NCBI GenBank assembly: GCA_942493145.1
Contig: OW818679.1
Coordinates: 1,488,001-1,552,000 of the forward strand
Direction of reading: 5' to 3'
Source: ENR-C20 sp942493145
GTDB taxonomy: Bacteria > Bacillota > Clostridia > Acetivibrionales > DTU013
DNA: 64,000 nt
A model generated the notes under the pieces. The model did not search any database and had not been told where the DNA came from. It worked only from the letters and a program-made list of their open reading frames with translations. Shown here in pieces: positions 23,742 through 32,425 of this stretch; within the stretch, counting starts at the first letter, position 1, and every line of letters begins with the position of its first letter. Both the position numbers and the translations under genes were made by a program.

Positions 23742-25022
23742 ATGTTTAAAAAACACACTCTGCCTAACGGGCTCAGAATAGTGTCGGAAAAGATACCTTA
23801 TGTCAGATCTGTTTCGATTGGCATATGGGTCAAGACAGGCTCGAGAAATGAAGATGAGAAGAATAACGGCATATCCCATTTCATTGAACACATGCTATTC
23901 AAGGGAACTGAAAAGAGAAGTGCGAAGGAAATAGCTGAAAGTATAGATAATATTGGTGGACAGCTTAATGCATTCACAGGAAAGGAATGCACCTGCTATT
24001 ATGCAAAAACCCTGGATGAACATCTGGAACTGGCGATAGATGTCCTGACTGACATGTTTTTTAACTCCCTGTTTTCGAAAAAAGATATGAATGTTGAGAA
24101 AAGGGTGGTTTTGGAAGAAATCGGGATGTACGAAGACTCCCCTGAAGAACTTGTACATGATATACTTTCGGAAATTGTTTGGAATGGCGACCCGATCGGG
24201 TATCCAATCCTGGGTAGTAAAAAGAGTCTTAAAAGCATAGACAGGGATGCAATCCAGGAATACATGGACAACAATTACACCCCTGAAAATACTGTAGTTG
24301 CAATTGCAGGTAATTTTGATGAAGACTTGCTGAATCAAATGATTGAAAAATATTTCGGTGGGTGGAAAGCTAAAGGAAGGCAGGAGATACAATTTCAAAA
24401 TGTCCAGTTCATTCCGGCAATAAAGACGAAAGAAAAGGATATTGAGCAGGTTCATCTCTGCATGGGTTTTAAAGGGATTGAGCATGGGAATGAAAAGCTA
24501 TATTCGCTGCTTGCTATAAACAATGTACTGGGCGGAGGCATGAGCTCCAGACTGTTTCAGAAAATCAGAGAAAAAAAGGGTCTTGTTTATTCGATATACT
24601 CATATCCTTCAGCATACAAGCACGCTGGTTTGTTCACAATTTATGCAGGCATGAAGCCGGAAAACCTTGAGCAGGTCCGTGGCTATATCGTAGATGAGAT
24701 CAAGCTGTTGAGGAACAAGGGCATTAAAAGCAATGATTTGATGAAGTCGAAGGAACAGCTGAAAGGCGGATATATTCTGGGTTTGGAAAGCACCAGCAGC
24801 AGAATGAACAGCATCGGCAAATCAGAGCTTATGCTGGGACATATTGATACGCCTGAGCAGGTCTTGAAAAAAATTGACAAGATAACAATGAGCAGTGTTG
24901 ATGAAATCATTGAAAGTATATTCAGCCCTGATGATATTGGCATTTCAATAGTTGGCAACCTGAAGCAGAGCACAGGTGCAAAGAAGGCCGGTAAGCCTGC
25001 CCAAATAATCACTGAGACATAA
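23742..25022 (+). CDS. M16-family zinc peptidase (YmxG/mlpA-like)
   Basis: 426 aa. Pitrilysin/mitochondrial processing peptidase fold. The inverted zinc motif HFIEHMLFKGT (about residues 46-56, HxxEH) and the third ligand in a downstream EE region (VEKRVVLEEIGMYEDSPEELVHD) are present, as is the second, inactive half with GGGMSSRLFQKIREKKGLVYSIYSY. It follows pnp, as ymxG/mlpA does in Bacillus. Substrates in Firmicutes are mostly unknown. Terminators bracket it on both sides, so it is a monocistronic unit. Confidence 0.94.
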   Translation: MFKKHTLPNGLRIVSEKIPYVRSVSIGIWVKTGSRNEDEKNNGISHFIEHMLFKGTEKRSAKEIAESIDNIGGQLNAFTGKECTCYYAKTLDEHLELAIDVLTDMFFNSLFSKKDMNVEKRVVLEEIGMYEDSPEELVHDILSEIVWNGDPIGYPILGSKKSLKSIDRDAIQEYMDNNYTPENTVVAIAGNFDEDLLNQMIEKYFGGWKAKGRQEIQFQNVQFIPAIKTKEKDIEQVHLCMGFKGIEHGNEKLYSLLAINNVLGGGMSSRLFQKIREKKGLVYSIYSYPSAYKHAGLFTIYAGMKPENLEQVRGYIVDEIKLLRNKGIKSNDLMKSKEQLKGGYILGLESTSSRMNSIGKSELMLGHIDTPEQVLKKIDKITMSSVDEIIESIFSPDDIGISIVGNLKQSTGAKKAGKPAQIITET

Positions 25023-25050
25023 TACCTGAAAAAAGATATAAGTTATAAAG

Positions 25051-25081
25051 AAACTGTCGGCTAAAAGCCTACAGTTTTTTT
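25051..25081 (+). terminator. Intrinsic terminator after the M16 peptidase gene
   Basis: AAACTGTcGGC (25051-25061), loop TAAAA, GCCtACAGTTT and a run of T to about 25081. Confidence 0.85.
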
Positions 25082-25138
25082 GCGTGAGGATTTAATTTCA
25101 ACTGCGTCTGAATCCTATCCCAATGACTTTGTACAGGC

Positions 25139-25166
25139 ACCGTCAGTCATAGATAAACATAAAATA
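25139..25166 (+). promoter_or_regulatory. Probable SigK-type promoter of dpaAB
   Basis: AC (25139-25140) of a CACC -35, 17 nt, then CATAAAATA (25158-25166), matching the SigK pattern AC-N17-CATAnnnTA. It lies 55 nt before dpaA. dpaA/dpaB are SigK-dependent in Bacillus, which agrees. Confidence 0.6.
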
Positions 25167-25221
25167 AAATAGCTGCAGACAGGGGCCATCATTTAGCGGC
25201 TGCAACTATGGGGGAGATGCT

Positions 25222-26094
25222 ATGGGTACAAAGAAATACACGGTTATCGGAGGAGATCTGAGGAATGTAAGATTGGCAGGTTTTTTGAAGGAGGATGGTA
25301 ATATCGTCAACCTGTACGGATTCAACAAGGCAGGTTTTGATACCGGCATTGCAGAGAGCGAAGACTTACAGAAAGCAATCGACGATTCAGATATCGTATT
25401 AGGACCCATACCATGTTCAAATGACAATGAATTGCTGAATGCTCCATTTCATTCTGAAAAAATATACATAAACGATATATTCAAGATAATGAAAAAAAAT
25501 CAATTGTTCATTGCCGGCAGGATAAGTGACAAGATAGCTCAGCTTGCCCATGTCTATAACGTTTACAGCATCGATATCCTTGAAAGGGAGGAGATGGCTG
25601 TACTAAATGCCATTCCTACAGCTGAAGGGGCAATACAGATTGCCATGGAAGAACTTCCTATCACCATGCATGACTGCAAAGCACTGATACTTGGATTTGG
25701 CAGAGTAGGGAGAACACTCGCAAGGATGCTGGATGGCATTGGAGTCAAGGTGTTCGTTGAAGCCCGCAAATACTCGGATATAGCCTGGATTAAGAGTTTC
25801 AGCTACAAACCCGTATATATAAATGAAATCGGCGATTATATCGATAAAATGGATATTATATTCAATACCATTCCTCATATAATCCTCGATTATAACGCTT
25901 TGGGCAGGATACGGAACGATTGCCTTGTCATAGACCTTGCCTCAAAACCGGGCGGAGTCGATTTCGAGAGGGCCAGGAGCATGGGGATAAAGGTCATTTG
26001 GGCACTATCACTACCGGGGAAGGTTGCACCGGTAACAGCAGCAAAATTCATTAAAGAAGCTGTCTATAATATTATTGAAGAACTGGGGGTGTGA
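25222..26094 (+). CDS. dpaA: Dipicolinate synthase subunit A
   Basis: 290 aa (SpoVFA). Together with DpaB it oxidises dihydrodipicolinate to dipicolinic acid in the mother cell for loading into the spore core. N-terminal domain about 1-135, then a NAD(P)-binding Rossmann fold with LILGFGRVGRTLARML (about 153-168) and the C-terminal GGVDFERARSMGIKVIWALSLPGKVAPVTAA motif. A GGGGGAG RBS precedes ATG. It is coupled to dpaB (3 nt between genes) and has a SigK-like promoter upstream. Presence strongly implies endospore formation. Confidence 0.96.
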   Translation: MGTKKYTVIGGDLRNVRLAGFLKEDGNIVNLYGFNKAGFDTGIAESEDLQKAIDDSDIVLGPIPCSNDNELLNAPFHSEKIYINDIFKIMKKNQLFIAGRISDKIAQLAHVYNVYSIDILEREEMAVLNAIPTAEGAIQIAMEELPITMHDCKALILGFGRVGRTLARMLDGIGVKVFVEARKYSDIAWIKSFSYKPVYINEIGDYIDKMDIIFNTIPHIILDYNALGRIRNDCLVIDLASKPGGVDFERARSMGIKVIWALSLPGKVAPVTAAKFIKEAVYNIIEELGV

Positions 26095-26097
26095 TTT

Positions 26098-26676
26098 ATG
26101 CTTCTTCAGGGAGTGAAAACCGGTTTTGCCATGACGGGCTCCTTTTGTACTTTTGAAAGGATAATACCTGAAATAGAGAGATTTATTGCTGAAGGTGCGG
26201 ATGTGATTCCAATCGTTTCTGAAAATACCGGTAAATATGATACCAGATTCGGCAAAGCACAATACTGGATGGAGAGATTAGCAGGCTTAACTGGTAGAAA
26301 TCCCATAAATACCATTACAGAGGCCGAGCCCATTGGTCCAAAAAATCTGCTGGATGTACTGGTGGTCGCACCTTGCACCGGAAATACCCTTGGCAAACTT
26401 GCCAACGGCATAACGGACACATCGGTGACAATGGCTGCAAAAGCCCATTTGCGGAATGGAAAGCCTATTGTAATAGCGATTTCAACAAATGATGGCCTGG
26501 GCGCGAATGCCAGGAACCTTGGGATACTTCTGAATTCTAAAAACATTTACTTTGTACCCTTCGGTCAGGATGATCCGGTTAAGAAGTGCAACTCATTGGT
26601 TGCCGACAGCACGCAGATTCTCCCGACGGTGGTAGAAGCACTGAAAGGCAAGCAGATCCAGCCACTACTGGTATAA
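26098..26676 (+). CDS. dpaB: Dipicolinate synthase subunit B
   Basis: 192 aa flavoprotein-fold (SpoVFB). FAMTGSFCTFERIIPEIE at the N-terminus and VVAPCTGNTLGKLANGITDTSVTMAAKAHLRN (about 85-115) match the flavoprotein/DpaB family; it also carries the substrate-binding tail QDDPVKKCNSLVADS. The start is 3 nt after dpaA, giving a strict two-gene operon. Confidence 0.96.
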   Translation: MLLQGVKTGFAMTGSFCTFERIIPEIERFIAEGADVIPIVSENTGKYDTRFGKAQYWMERLAGLTGRNPINTITEAEPIGPKNLLDVLVVAPCTGNTLGKLANGITDTSVTMAAKAHLRNGKPIVIAISTNDGLGANARNLGILLNSKNIYFVPFGQDDPVKKCNSLVADSTQILPTVVEALKGKQIQPLLV

Positions 26677-26736
26677 CATAAGTTAAAATCGTGGAAACCA
26701 GGGCGCTTAAATTTTCTTTTGGCTTTCTTTACTATT

Positions 26737-26780
26737 GAGTCTCCATGTGCTATTATTGAATTAATAGCGAATGGAGATTC
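26737..26780. promoter_or_regulatory. Large inverted repeat overlapping the TetR RBS (likely operator)
   Basis: GAGTCTCCATGTGCTATTA (26737-26755) faces TTAATAGCGAATGGAGATTC (26761-26780); 16 of 19 positions pair. The right arm includes the GGAG Shine-Dalgarno of the TetR gene. Size and position suit autoregulation by the TetR protein, although an RNA hairpin affecting translation is also possible. Confidence 0.6.
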
Positions 26781-26784
26781 ATTT

Positions 26785-27375
26785 ATGCAATACCTCAAGG
26801 AAGAAATTAAAAACAGAATCATACAGGCAGCATTGAAGGAGTTTGAGGAGAAGGGGTTCCAAAAGGCATCCATACTCAGAATATCGTCCGATGCAGGTGT
26901 TGCCATCGGAAACATATACAGGTATTTTAAGAACAAGGATGAACTTTTCAATTATATTATGGAGCCTGTATATAATTCTTTTAAAACCCTCATAATGGAT
27001 CTTTACGGCGATTTTGAAACTGTCACAGGAGCTGATATAGATACCCGGGATATAGTAAAGGCACTGATGGAGCTGTATCTCAGGTATAAATCGGAATTCC
27101 TGGTCATGCTTGAGAAAAGTGAGGGATCAAGATATAAGAATACAAAAGAAGAACTGATTCAGATTGTTTCCTTGCGTCTCAAGAAAGAATTAATGCCTTT
27201 GAAGGAAGGATACGGAATCGAACTTCAGGATGCATTTGTGTACGTTTTTGCTGCAACACTCATGGAAGGCATGCTGATAATTCTTAAAGATAATGTGACT
27301 ATTGAAGAGAAGGAGATACTTATCAACCGTTTGCTGATATTTTATTTTCATGGCTTACTGGAAAGACTGAGCTGA
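26785..27375 (+). CDS. TetR/AcrR family regulator
   Basis: 196 aa from ATG at 26785 (MQYLKEEIKN), with GGAG 8 nt upstream; the longer in-frame sequence from 26719 would code through the operator-like palindrome and is unlikely. The N-terminal helix-turn-helix is clear (IIQAALKEFEEKGFQKASIL, ISSDAGVAIGNIYRYFKNKDELF). The C-terminal ligand domain is helical. It is followed by an MMPL exporter gene, which it probably represses, and by a small inverted repeat at 27401-27420. Confidence 0.9.
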   Translation: MQYLKEEIKNRIIQAALKEFEEKGFQKASILRISSDAGVAIGNIYRYFKNKDELFNYIMEPVYNSFKTLIMDLYGDFETVTGADIDTRDIVKALMELYLRYKSEFLVMLEKSEGSRYKNTKEELIQIVSLRLKKELMPLKEGYGIELQDAFVYVFAATLMEGMLIILKDNVTIEEKEILINRLLIFYFHGLLERLS

Positions 27376-27400
27376 GGCTTGGCTGTTTTTTTTAGCCCAA

Positions 27401-27420
27401 TAATGAATAGTATTTCATTA
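27401..27420. promoter_or_regulatory. Small palindrome between tetR and the MMPL gene
   Basis: TAATGAA (27401-27407) and TTCATTA (27414-27420), perfect 7-bp arms with a 6-nt centre. It lies 36 nt before the transporter ATG and could be an operator half-site pair; the sequence differs from the 26737 repeat. Confidence 0.4.
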
Positions 27421-27455
27421 TTAAGGCAAATTATCAATGTTTGGGAGGAAAAGGT

Positions 27456-30400
27456 ATGTTGAAAAAGATAGTTCATTTTGTAATAAAAATCAGGTGGGTA
27501 ATAATCATATTTTGGGTGCTGGCTGCAGGTGTTGTATTCTTTACAGCCCCGAATCTGTCTGATGTCGCAAGCGGTGATCAGTCCAGCTTTCTTCCTGCTG
27601 ACTCGGAAACAATTCTGTCAGATAATATGACAAGGGAGCTTTTTAAGGATAAGGGAGGGAAAAGCCACCTGGTCCTGGTTTTGAAGCGGGAAGGAGGCTT
27701 TACTTCCGAAGATGAGAATTACGCAAAAAACCTGGAAGATTACATAGACAGCAACAAGGATGAATTCAATGCATTGGAGGTACTATCCCCATTCACCAAT
27801 GAGAATCTTGAGAGTGAGCTGTTCAACGATGAGAAGACAGCAGCCCTTATCAACATAAGCCTTACGACAGCTAATTATACCGGGGCTGGTACGGAAGCCG
27901 TACTTGAGATGAAGGACCTTATTGCCGGGGATTCTGATACAAGCCATGATGGGCTGGCTGCAAAGCCTGAAGGACTTGAATTGTATCTTACAGGCGATGC
28001 AGCCATGAGCCAGGAGGAAAATGAGAATGTCAACAAGAGTATGGACCTGACAGTCAAGATAACCATTTTCCTCGTAATACTTATCCTTGTTATGATTTAC
28101 CGTTCACCTGTGGCACCCATTCTTCCTCTTTTTACGATAGGAATATCCTTCCTTATTTCCAGAGGTGTTATAGGATACCTGACCGAAATGGGTCTCAAGG
28201 TATCAACATTTACCGAGACCTTCCTGGTTGCAGTTCTTTTCGGAGCTGGGACCGATTATTGCCTGCTGATCATTTCAAGATTTAAGGAGGAACGTTATTC
28301 CGGCAAGGGTGTAAGGGAAGCACTTGAGGATTCCATTCCCGGCACCGGGATAGCGATTGTTTCAAGCTCATTTACTGTTATTGTAGGTTTCCTGTTCATG
28401 ATATTCGCAAAGTTCGGCTTGTTCAACACCACAGGACCAAGTGTTGCTGTCGGTGTTGCAATTACCCTGATAGCTGTCCTTACTCTTACTCCTGCATTGA
28501 TTTCAGTTTTTGGTGAAAAGATGTTCTGGCCGGTAAAGGATTTGTCGGGAAGGAGGAAATCAGGTAAGCCTTCGATATGGGTCGGAATTGCAAACAATAT
28601 AACAAAAAAACCTGGTATATATATAATAATAAGCCTTATTATATTTCTGCCATTTGTATTCTTTTCAACAAGATCATATCTCTCATATGACCAGCTGAAG
28701 GAAATGCCTGCCGGTGAACAAGCTGTCATAGGTTATGAAGAAATGAGCGAAAGCTTCTCACAGGGCGAGATGCAGCCCGTAAAAATAGTTCTGAAAACAG
28801 ACAGGAATCTCTGGGATGCAGAATCTCTGAGGGATATCGACCTTATTGCCGACAATCTTATGAAAGTTGAGAATGTAGAAAAGGTAAGGACAGCATCAAG
28901 GCCATCAGGTGAAAAGCTCACCGAAATAAGCCTTCCCGAGCAGATAGGAGCACTGACCGAGGGGCTGGATAAGGTTAAGGAAGGCTTTGATCCTGTCAAG
29001 GATGGTCTTGCGGACATGAAGGAAGGTATCGATAAGATATCGGAAGGTATATTATCAGGCAGCAGCGATATCGGAAAACTTGCAGATGCCACCGGGAAAA
29101 CAGCTGATGGCATAAAAGAAGCCATAAATGGTATAGGGGATCTGTCACAAGGTACAGCTGATGCAAGCGGCGGGATATCGAAGGTGAGCGGAGGACTTGC
29201 AAGCCTTGCAGATGGACTGACTCAATCAGAGGGAGCACTGGCGCAAACGGGGACTGCTCTTTCGGGTTCGGTGACAGCAATCGAGCAGATTATGGCAAAC
29301 AATGCAGCACTGGCCGCAGATCAGAATTTCCAGACCCTTTATTATTCCATAAAGGCCGCATCTGAGGGCATAACACAGATTTCCGGAGGGATAGGGCAGA
29401 TAAAGGCCAATCTTCAGACGTCAAAAGGAGCACTTGATAATATAAACGGCGGCTTGGGACAGATAGAGGGAGGACTCGGTTCGACTAAAGAGGGTATGAA
29501 CCAAATCAGGCAAGGACTTGTTCAAATGCAGGAAGGCCAGGAAAAGGCCGGTGAAGGTTTAAAGACCGCATCTGAGAGCCTTGATAAGGTTTCAGAAGGT
29601 TTTAATCCACTCAATGAAGGACTTGATGAAATGAATTCCGGTCTGGGCGAAATCTCCGATGCTTCAGGGACTTACAGCAACAATGAAGACATACTGGATG
29701 ATGTCTTCTTCCTTCCCGAAACAATCCTGGCTGAAGCCCCCGAGTTAAAGGATGCCATGAAAAACTATATTTCTGAAAATGGAAACGGCTTGATAATCGA
29801 GGTCATATTGTCGGTGCCTCCATATACTAATCAGGCACTTGATACGGTAGAAAAAATTGATGAGGCTGTTGCTTTCTCTATCAAGGGAACAAGCCTTGAG
29901 GATGCCCAATACCATATGGGCGGCGGGACGACAGCGTTGTCCGAAGTCAGGGATATTACCAGTCGGGATATGAAGGTTGTTATGATATTTGTACTTTCGG
30001 GTATCTTCTTAGTGCTTATAGCCCTGTTAAAAAGCCTGGTGGCACCGGTTTACCTTATCATAACAATTCTTTTCAGCTATCTGTCCACCATGGGCATAAC
30101 CTACCTTGTATTCCAGAAGCTGCTCGGATATGACGGCCTGCACTGGTCGGTCCCGTTCTTTTCCTTCTGTGTGCTTGTTGCCCTGGGTGTTGACTACAAC
30201 ATATTCCTGATGTCGCGTGTCAAGGAAGAATACCGTCCGGGTGATAACAAGGGCAGCATCACAAGGGCGCTGGCGAGTACCGGTGGAATAATCACGTCGT
30301 GCGGTATTATCATGGCCGGCACATTTGGTGCGATGCTTGCTTCACCGGTTCTTCCCATACTCGAGGTGGGCTTTGCGGCCGTGGTAGGATTGCTGCTGGA

Positions 30401-30548
30401 TACCTTCATAATCAGGTGCTTTACTGTTCCGGCCATTGCTGTGAAATTTGGCGAACTTAACTGGTGGCCGGGCAAAAGGATCAAGGTCATTTCACTGGAA
30501 AAGCCGGTAGTGAAAAAGGATGAAGACAGGGAAGATTTTAATGAGTGA
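27456..30548 (+). CDS. MMPL/RND-family transporter with long central helical repeat
   Basis: 1030 aa from ATG at 27456 (GGGAGG at 27443-27448). Two MMPL membrane halves, each with one N-terminal helix and a block of about five helices (about residues 10-30, 200-370 and 835-1010), with the GTDYCLLIISRFKEE and GVDYNIFLMSRVKEEY motifs that end the relay helices. Between them (about 500-745) is a long stretch of heptad-like repeats rich in G, L, A, S, D and E (KVSGGLASLADGL, GGLGQIEGGLGS), resembling the coiled 'tape-measure' segments of YhgE/Pip-type exported proteins. It probably exports lipids, peptides or drugs under TetR control. Family membership is secure, substrate unknown. Confidence 0.9.
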   Translation: MLKKIVHFVIKIRWVIIIFWVLAAGVVFFTAPNLSDVASGDQSSFLPADSETILSDNMTRELFKDKGGKSHLVLVLKREGGFTSEDENYAKNLEDYIDSNKDEFNALEVLSPFTNENLESELFNDEKTAALINISLTTANYTGAGTEAVLEMKDLIAGDSDTSHDGLAAKPEGLELYLTGDAAMSQEENENVNKSMDLTVKITIFLVILILVMIYRSPVAPILPLFTIGISFLISRGVIGYLTEMGLKVSTFTETFLVAVLFGAGTDYCLLIISRFKEERYSGKGVREALEDSIPGTGIAIVSSSFTVIVGFLFMIFAKFGLFNTTGPSVAVGVAITLIAVLTLTPALISVFGEKMFWPVKDLSGRRKSGKPSIWVGIANNITKKPGIYIIISLIIFLPFVFFSTRSYLSYDQLKEMPAGEQAVIGYEEMSESFSQGEMQPVKIVLKTDRNLWDAESLRDIDLIADNLMKVENVEKVRTASRPSGEKLTEISLPEQIGALTEGLDKVKEGFDPVKDGLADMKEGIDKISEGILSGSSDIGKLADATGKTADGIKEAINGIGDLSQGTADASGGISKVSGGLASLADGLTQSEGALAQTGTALSGSVTAIEQIMANNAALAADQNFQTLYYSIKAASEGITQISGGIGQIKANLQTSKGALDNINGGLGQIEGGLGSTKEGMNQIRQGLVQMQEGQEKAGEGLKTASESLDKVSEGFNPLNEGLDEMNSGLGEISDASGTYSNNEDILDDVFFLPETILAEAPELKDAMKNYISENGNGLIIEVILSVPPYTNQALDTVEKIDEAVAFSIKGTSLEDAQYHMGGGTTALSEVRDITSRDMKVVMIFVLSGIFLVLIALLKSLVAPVYLIITILFSYLSTMGITYLVFQKLLGYDGLHWSVPFFSFCVLVALGVDYNIFLMSRVKEEYRPGDNKGSITRALASTGGIITSCGIIMAGTFGAMLASPVLPILEVGFAAVVGLLLDTFIIRCFTVPAIAVKFGELNWWPGKRIKVISLEKPVVKKDEDREDFNE

Positions 30549-30617
30549 GTTCCATTGAATGTATGGTAATTGAATTTACGGTAACTTGCTTTGGTATCTG
30601 GATTAAAGTAAAATAGT

Positions 30618-30660
30618 GGCGGGATATTCTAAATCAGACTCAATATCCTGCCCTATATTT
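30618..30660 (+). terminator. Intrinsic terminator after MMPL gene
   Basis: GGCGGGATATT (30618-30628) pairs with AATATCCTGCC (30642-30652), followed by CTATATTTTATT. One G.T pair. Confidence 0.7.
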
Positions 30661-30676
30661 TATTGGAGGTATTTTC

Positions 30677-31129
30677 ATGTCACAGGCTTATCTATCCTGG
30701 TTTCGCAAATATCTGGAGGAAACTTATAAAACCCCTGTCCTGGAGAATTTTCTAGGACTTGAAGTAGCAGAAATTTCAGAGGGAAAAATAATATATCGAA
30801 TGCAAATAATAGATAAGCATAGCAATATGTATGGCTTTGTACACGGCGGCACTTTGGCATCGATTTCAGATGTGGCAATGGGGGTTTCCTGCATAACCCT
30901 GGGTAAACGGGTAGTAACAATTGATATGAGCCTTAGTTATATAAAAGGTGCCCCTGTAGGAAGCACACTCACTGCAGTCGGTAAGGTCATCAGCAAGGGC
31001 AAGACCATCATGAGGGCTGTTGGTGAAGTATTTAATGAAAACCAGCTTCTGGTCAGATCACAAGCTTCATATTTTGTTACCGGTGATTTTAACGAGAACC
31101 TGTTTACAAATAAGGAACAGATGGTATAA
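30677..31129 (+). CDS. PaaI-type hotdog thioesterase
   Basis: 150 aa. Hotdog-fold acyl-CoA thioesterase. The signature NMYGFVHGGTLASISDVAMG (about 51-70) holds the HGG motif with the catalytic Asp, and TIDMSLSYIKGAP gives the substrate beta strand. Length is typical for PaaI proteins, with a slightly longer N-terminal helix. GGAGG RBS precedes the ATG. It probably hydrolyses aromatic or medium-chain acyl-CoA; no pathway neighbours specify it. Confidence 0.9.
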   Translation: MSQAYLSWFRKYLEETYKTPVLENFLGLEVAEISEGKIIYRMQIIDKHSNMYGFVHGGTLASISDVAMGVSCITLGKRVVTIDMSLSYIKGAPVGSTLTAVGKVISKGKTIMRAVGEVFNENQLLVRSQASYFVTGDFNENLFTNKEQMV

Positions 31130-31197
31130 TCTTTATATACCTGCCGGCAATGTTGATGGTTTCGGCGGATGTTACAAACAATACTGTGGAGAAATCA

Positions 31198-31461
31198 ATG
31201 GACAAGCTTATTGAGATGGACAACAGGATAGCCGTCATAGGCATTGTGGTGAACAGCAGGGAGGATGCTGCGGAAAAAGTCAATGACATTTTAAGCAGCT
31301 TTGGTAATATAATTGTAGGGAGGATGGGTATTCCATATAAGGAAAAGGGAATATCAGTGATATCCATAATAGTTGATGGCACCAATGACGAAATTGGTTC
31401 ATTGAGCGGTAAATTGGGCAATTTGAAGGGCATCAAGGTGAAGGTCGCCCTTGTGCACTGA
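31198..31461 (+). CDS. TM1266-type putative iron-only hydrogenase system regulator
   Basis: 87 aa from ATG at 31198, chosen because GGAG (31188-31191) lies 6 nt upstream; a longer frame from 31150 has no RBS. It has the conserved core of the TM1266 (CopG/NikR C-terminal-like, ACT-type beta-alpha-beta) family: NRIAVIGIVV, ILSSFGNIIVGRMGIPYKEKG, VIVDGTNDEIGSLSGKLGN. In other genomes this family lies with [FeFe] hydrogenase maturation genes. No hyd genes are in the window, so its association with the following small frame and transporter is unexplained. Confidence 0.88.
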   Translation: MDKLIEMDNRIAVIGIVVNSREDAAEKVNDILSSFGNIIVGRMGIPYKEKGISVISIIVDGTNDEIGSLSGKLGNLKGIKVKVALVH

Positions 31462-31485
31462 TGATAGCAAAAAAACAAGGTAATA

Positions 31486-31638
31486 TTGAGTAGACTAATG
31501 CAAAAAACAGAATATCGAAACTCTGAGGTGCCGGATGCGTCCAGCTCCAAGGAGAAGATGTACACCCCAAAAGGGGTACCTGACGAAGTGGATTTTTCTT
31601 ATCGAAGGGGGTTGATGTATAATGGATTATGCGGATGA
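31486..31638 (+). CDS. Candidate 50-aa small protein or structured leader
   Basis: An open frame from TTG 31486 (AAGG 5 nt upstream) or ATG 31498 runs to TGA 31636-31638, about 46-50 residues ending RRGLMYNGLCG. It has no homologue that I recognise. The same DNA has RNA-like pairing: AGGTGCC (31526-31532) with GGTACCT, ACCCC-AAAA-GGGGT (near 31563-31577), and a downstream terminator. It may therefore be a leader or riboswitch rather than a gene. It lies between the TM1266-type gene and an ECF S component. Confidence 0.35.
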   Translation: MSRLMQKTEYRNSEVPDASSSKEKMYTPKGVPDEVDFSYRRGLMYNGLCG

Positions 31639-31674
31639 CTCTTCCTAAGGTGAAAACCTGGAGGAGTTTTTTAT
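31638..31674 (+). terminator. Intrinsic terminator ahead of the ECF S component gene
   Basis: ACTC-TCC-GGT...ACC-GGA-GAGT stem (about 31638-31668) with loop GAAA and a TTTTTTATT tail. Its position, about 70 nt before the transporter ATG, fits transcriptional attenuation. Confidence 0.65.
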
Positions 31675-31739
31675 TGTATGGTGTTGCACAATGAGCAACA
31701 GCCAAATCGTAATATGATCAAATAATTGGAGGAATTAAA

Positions 31740-32327
31740 ATGGATATGAAAATAAACAATGAATTAAATGCAAATATCAAATCAAACACACAAGCTAAAA
31801 TAAACGATTCAAGGAGAAAAACAAGATTCATAACAAGAACGGCCATGCTGCTGGCAGTAGCAATTGCATTCCAACTCCTCGGCAGATTTTTGGGACCATA
31901 TAACAACTTTATTGTAGGGCCTGTTGTGAATGCGGTGCTGATTGTAGCGACTGCTGCAGCAGGTGTATGGAGCGGCATTGCTATAGCAGTCATAGCCCCG
32001 CTCATATCCGCATTTACCAACAAGGCTGCCATAGCGCCTGTAATTCTGGCGTTCTCGCCATTTATCATAACCGGAAATATCATTTGGGTACTAAGCTATT
32101 ATTTCATTGCGAAGAAGAACAAAATAATTGCATTGGCTTCAGGTGCAATCTTGAAATTCGGATTCCTGTTTGCCTCAATATCAATTTTTGTCGGGTTTAT
32201 GCAGCTGAAACCTGCCATAGTTAAGACCCTTGTCAGTCTTTTCAGTTGGCCTCAACTGGCTACTGCAGTGATTGGAGGCATTATAGCCCTTGTAGTAATC
32301 AAACTGGCAGGAAGACAGCTTGACTAA
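31740..32327 (+). CDS. ECF transporter S component, vitamin-type uptake
   Basis: 195 aa membrane protein with a charged N-terminal tail and about six hydrophobic segments (from TRTAMLLAVAIAFQLLGRFL near residue 37 to the end). The pattern GPVVNAVLIVATAAAGVWSGIAIAVIAPLISAF matches the ECF S-component fold, in which S subunits bind vitamins or cofactors and share a common EcfA/A'/T module. No EcfT/A genes are near, as expected for group II ECF systems. The ligand is not evident; the upstream terminator and structured leader may be a riboswitch for it. RBS GGAGG before ATG. Confidence 0.75.
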   Translation: MDMKINNELNANIKSNTQAKINDSRRKTRFITRTAMLLAVAIAFQLLGRFLGPYNNFIVGPVVNAVLIVATAAAGVWSGIAIAVIAPLISAFTNKAAIAPVILAFSPFIITGNIIWVLSYYFIAKKNKIIALASGAILKFGFLFASISIFVGFMQLKPAIVKTLVSLFSWPQLATAVIGGIIALVVIKLAGRQLD

Positions 32328-32425
32328 GGGGTTACCTGCTCTTTTTCTGTAAACATATATATGCCAGAGGAATAAAATAAAGGGGAGAATTCCTCATTTA
32401 TCAGAGAATGGCATAGGGGAGCAGA

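Noticed and set aside
31486..31674. TPP or THF riboswitch before the ECF transporter
   Set aside because: AGGTGCC...GGTACCTGA and GAGTAGA look partly like these classes, but CTGAGA (TPP) and the conserved 3' CCGCTCC (THF) are missing, so only 'structured leader' is claimed.
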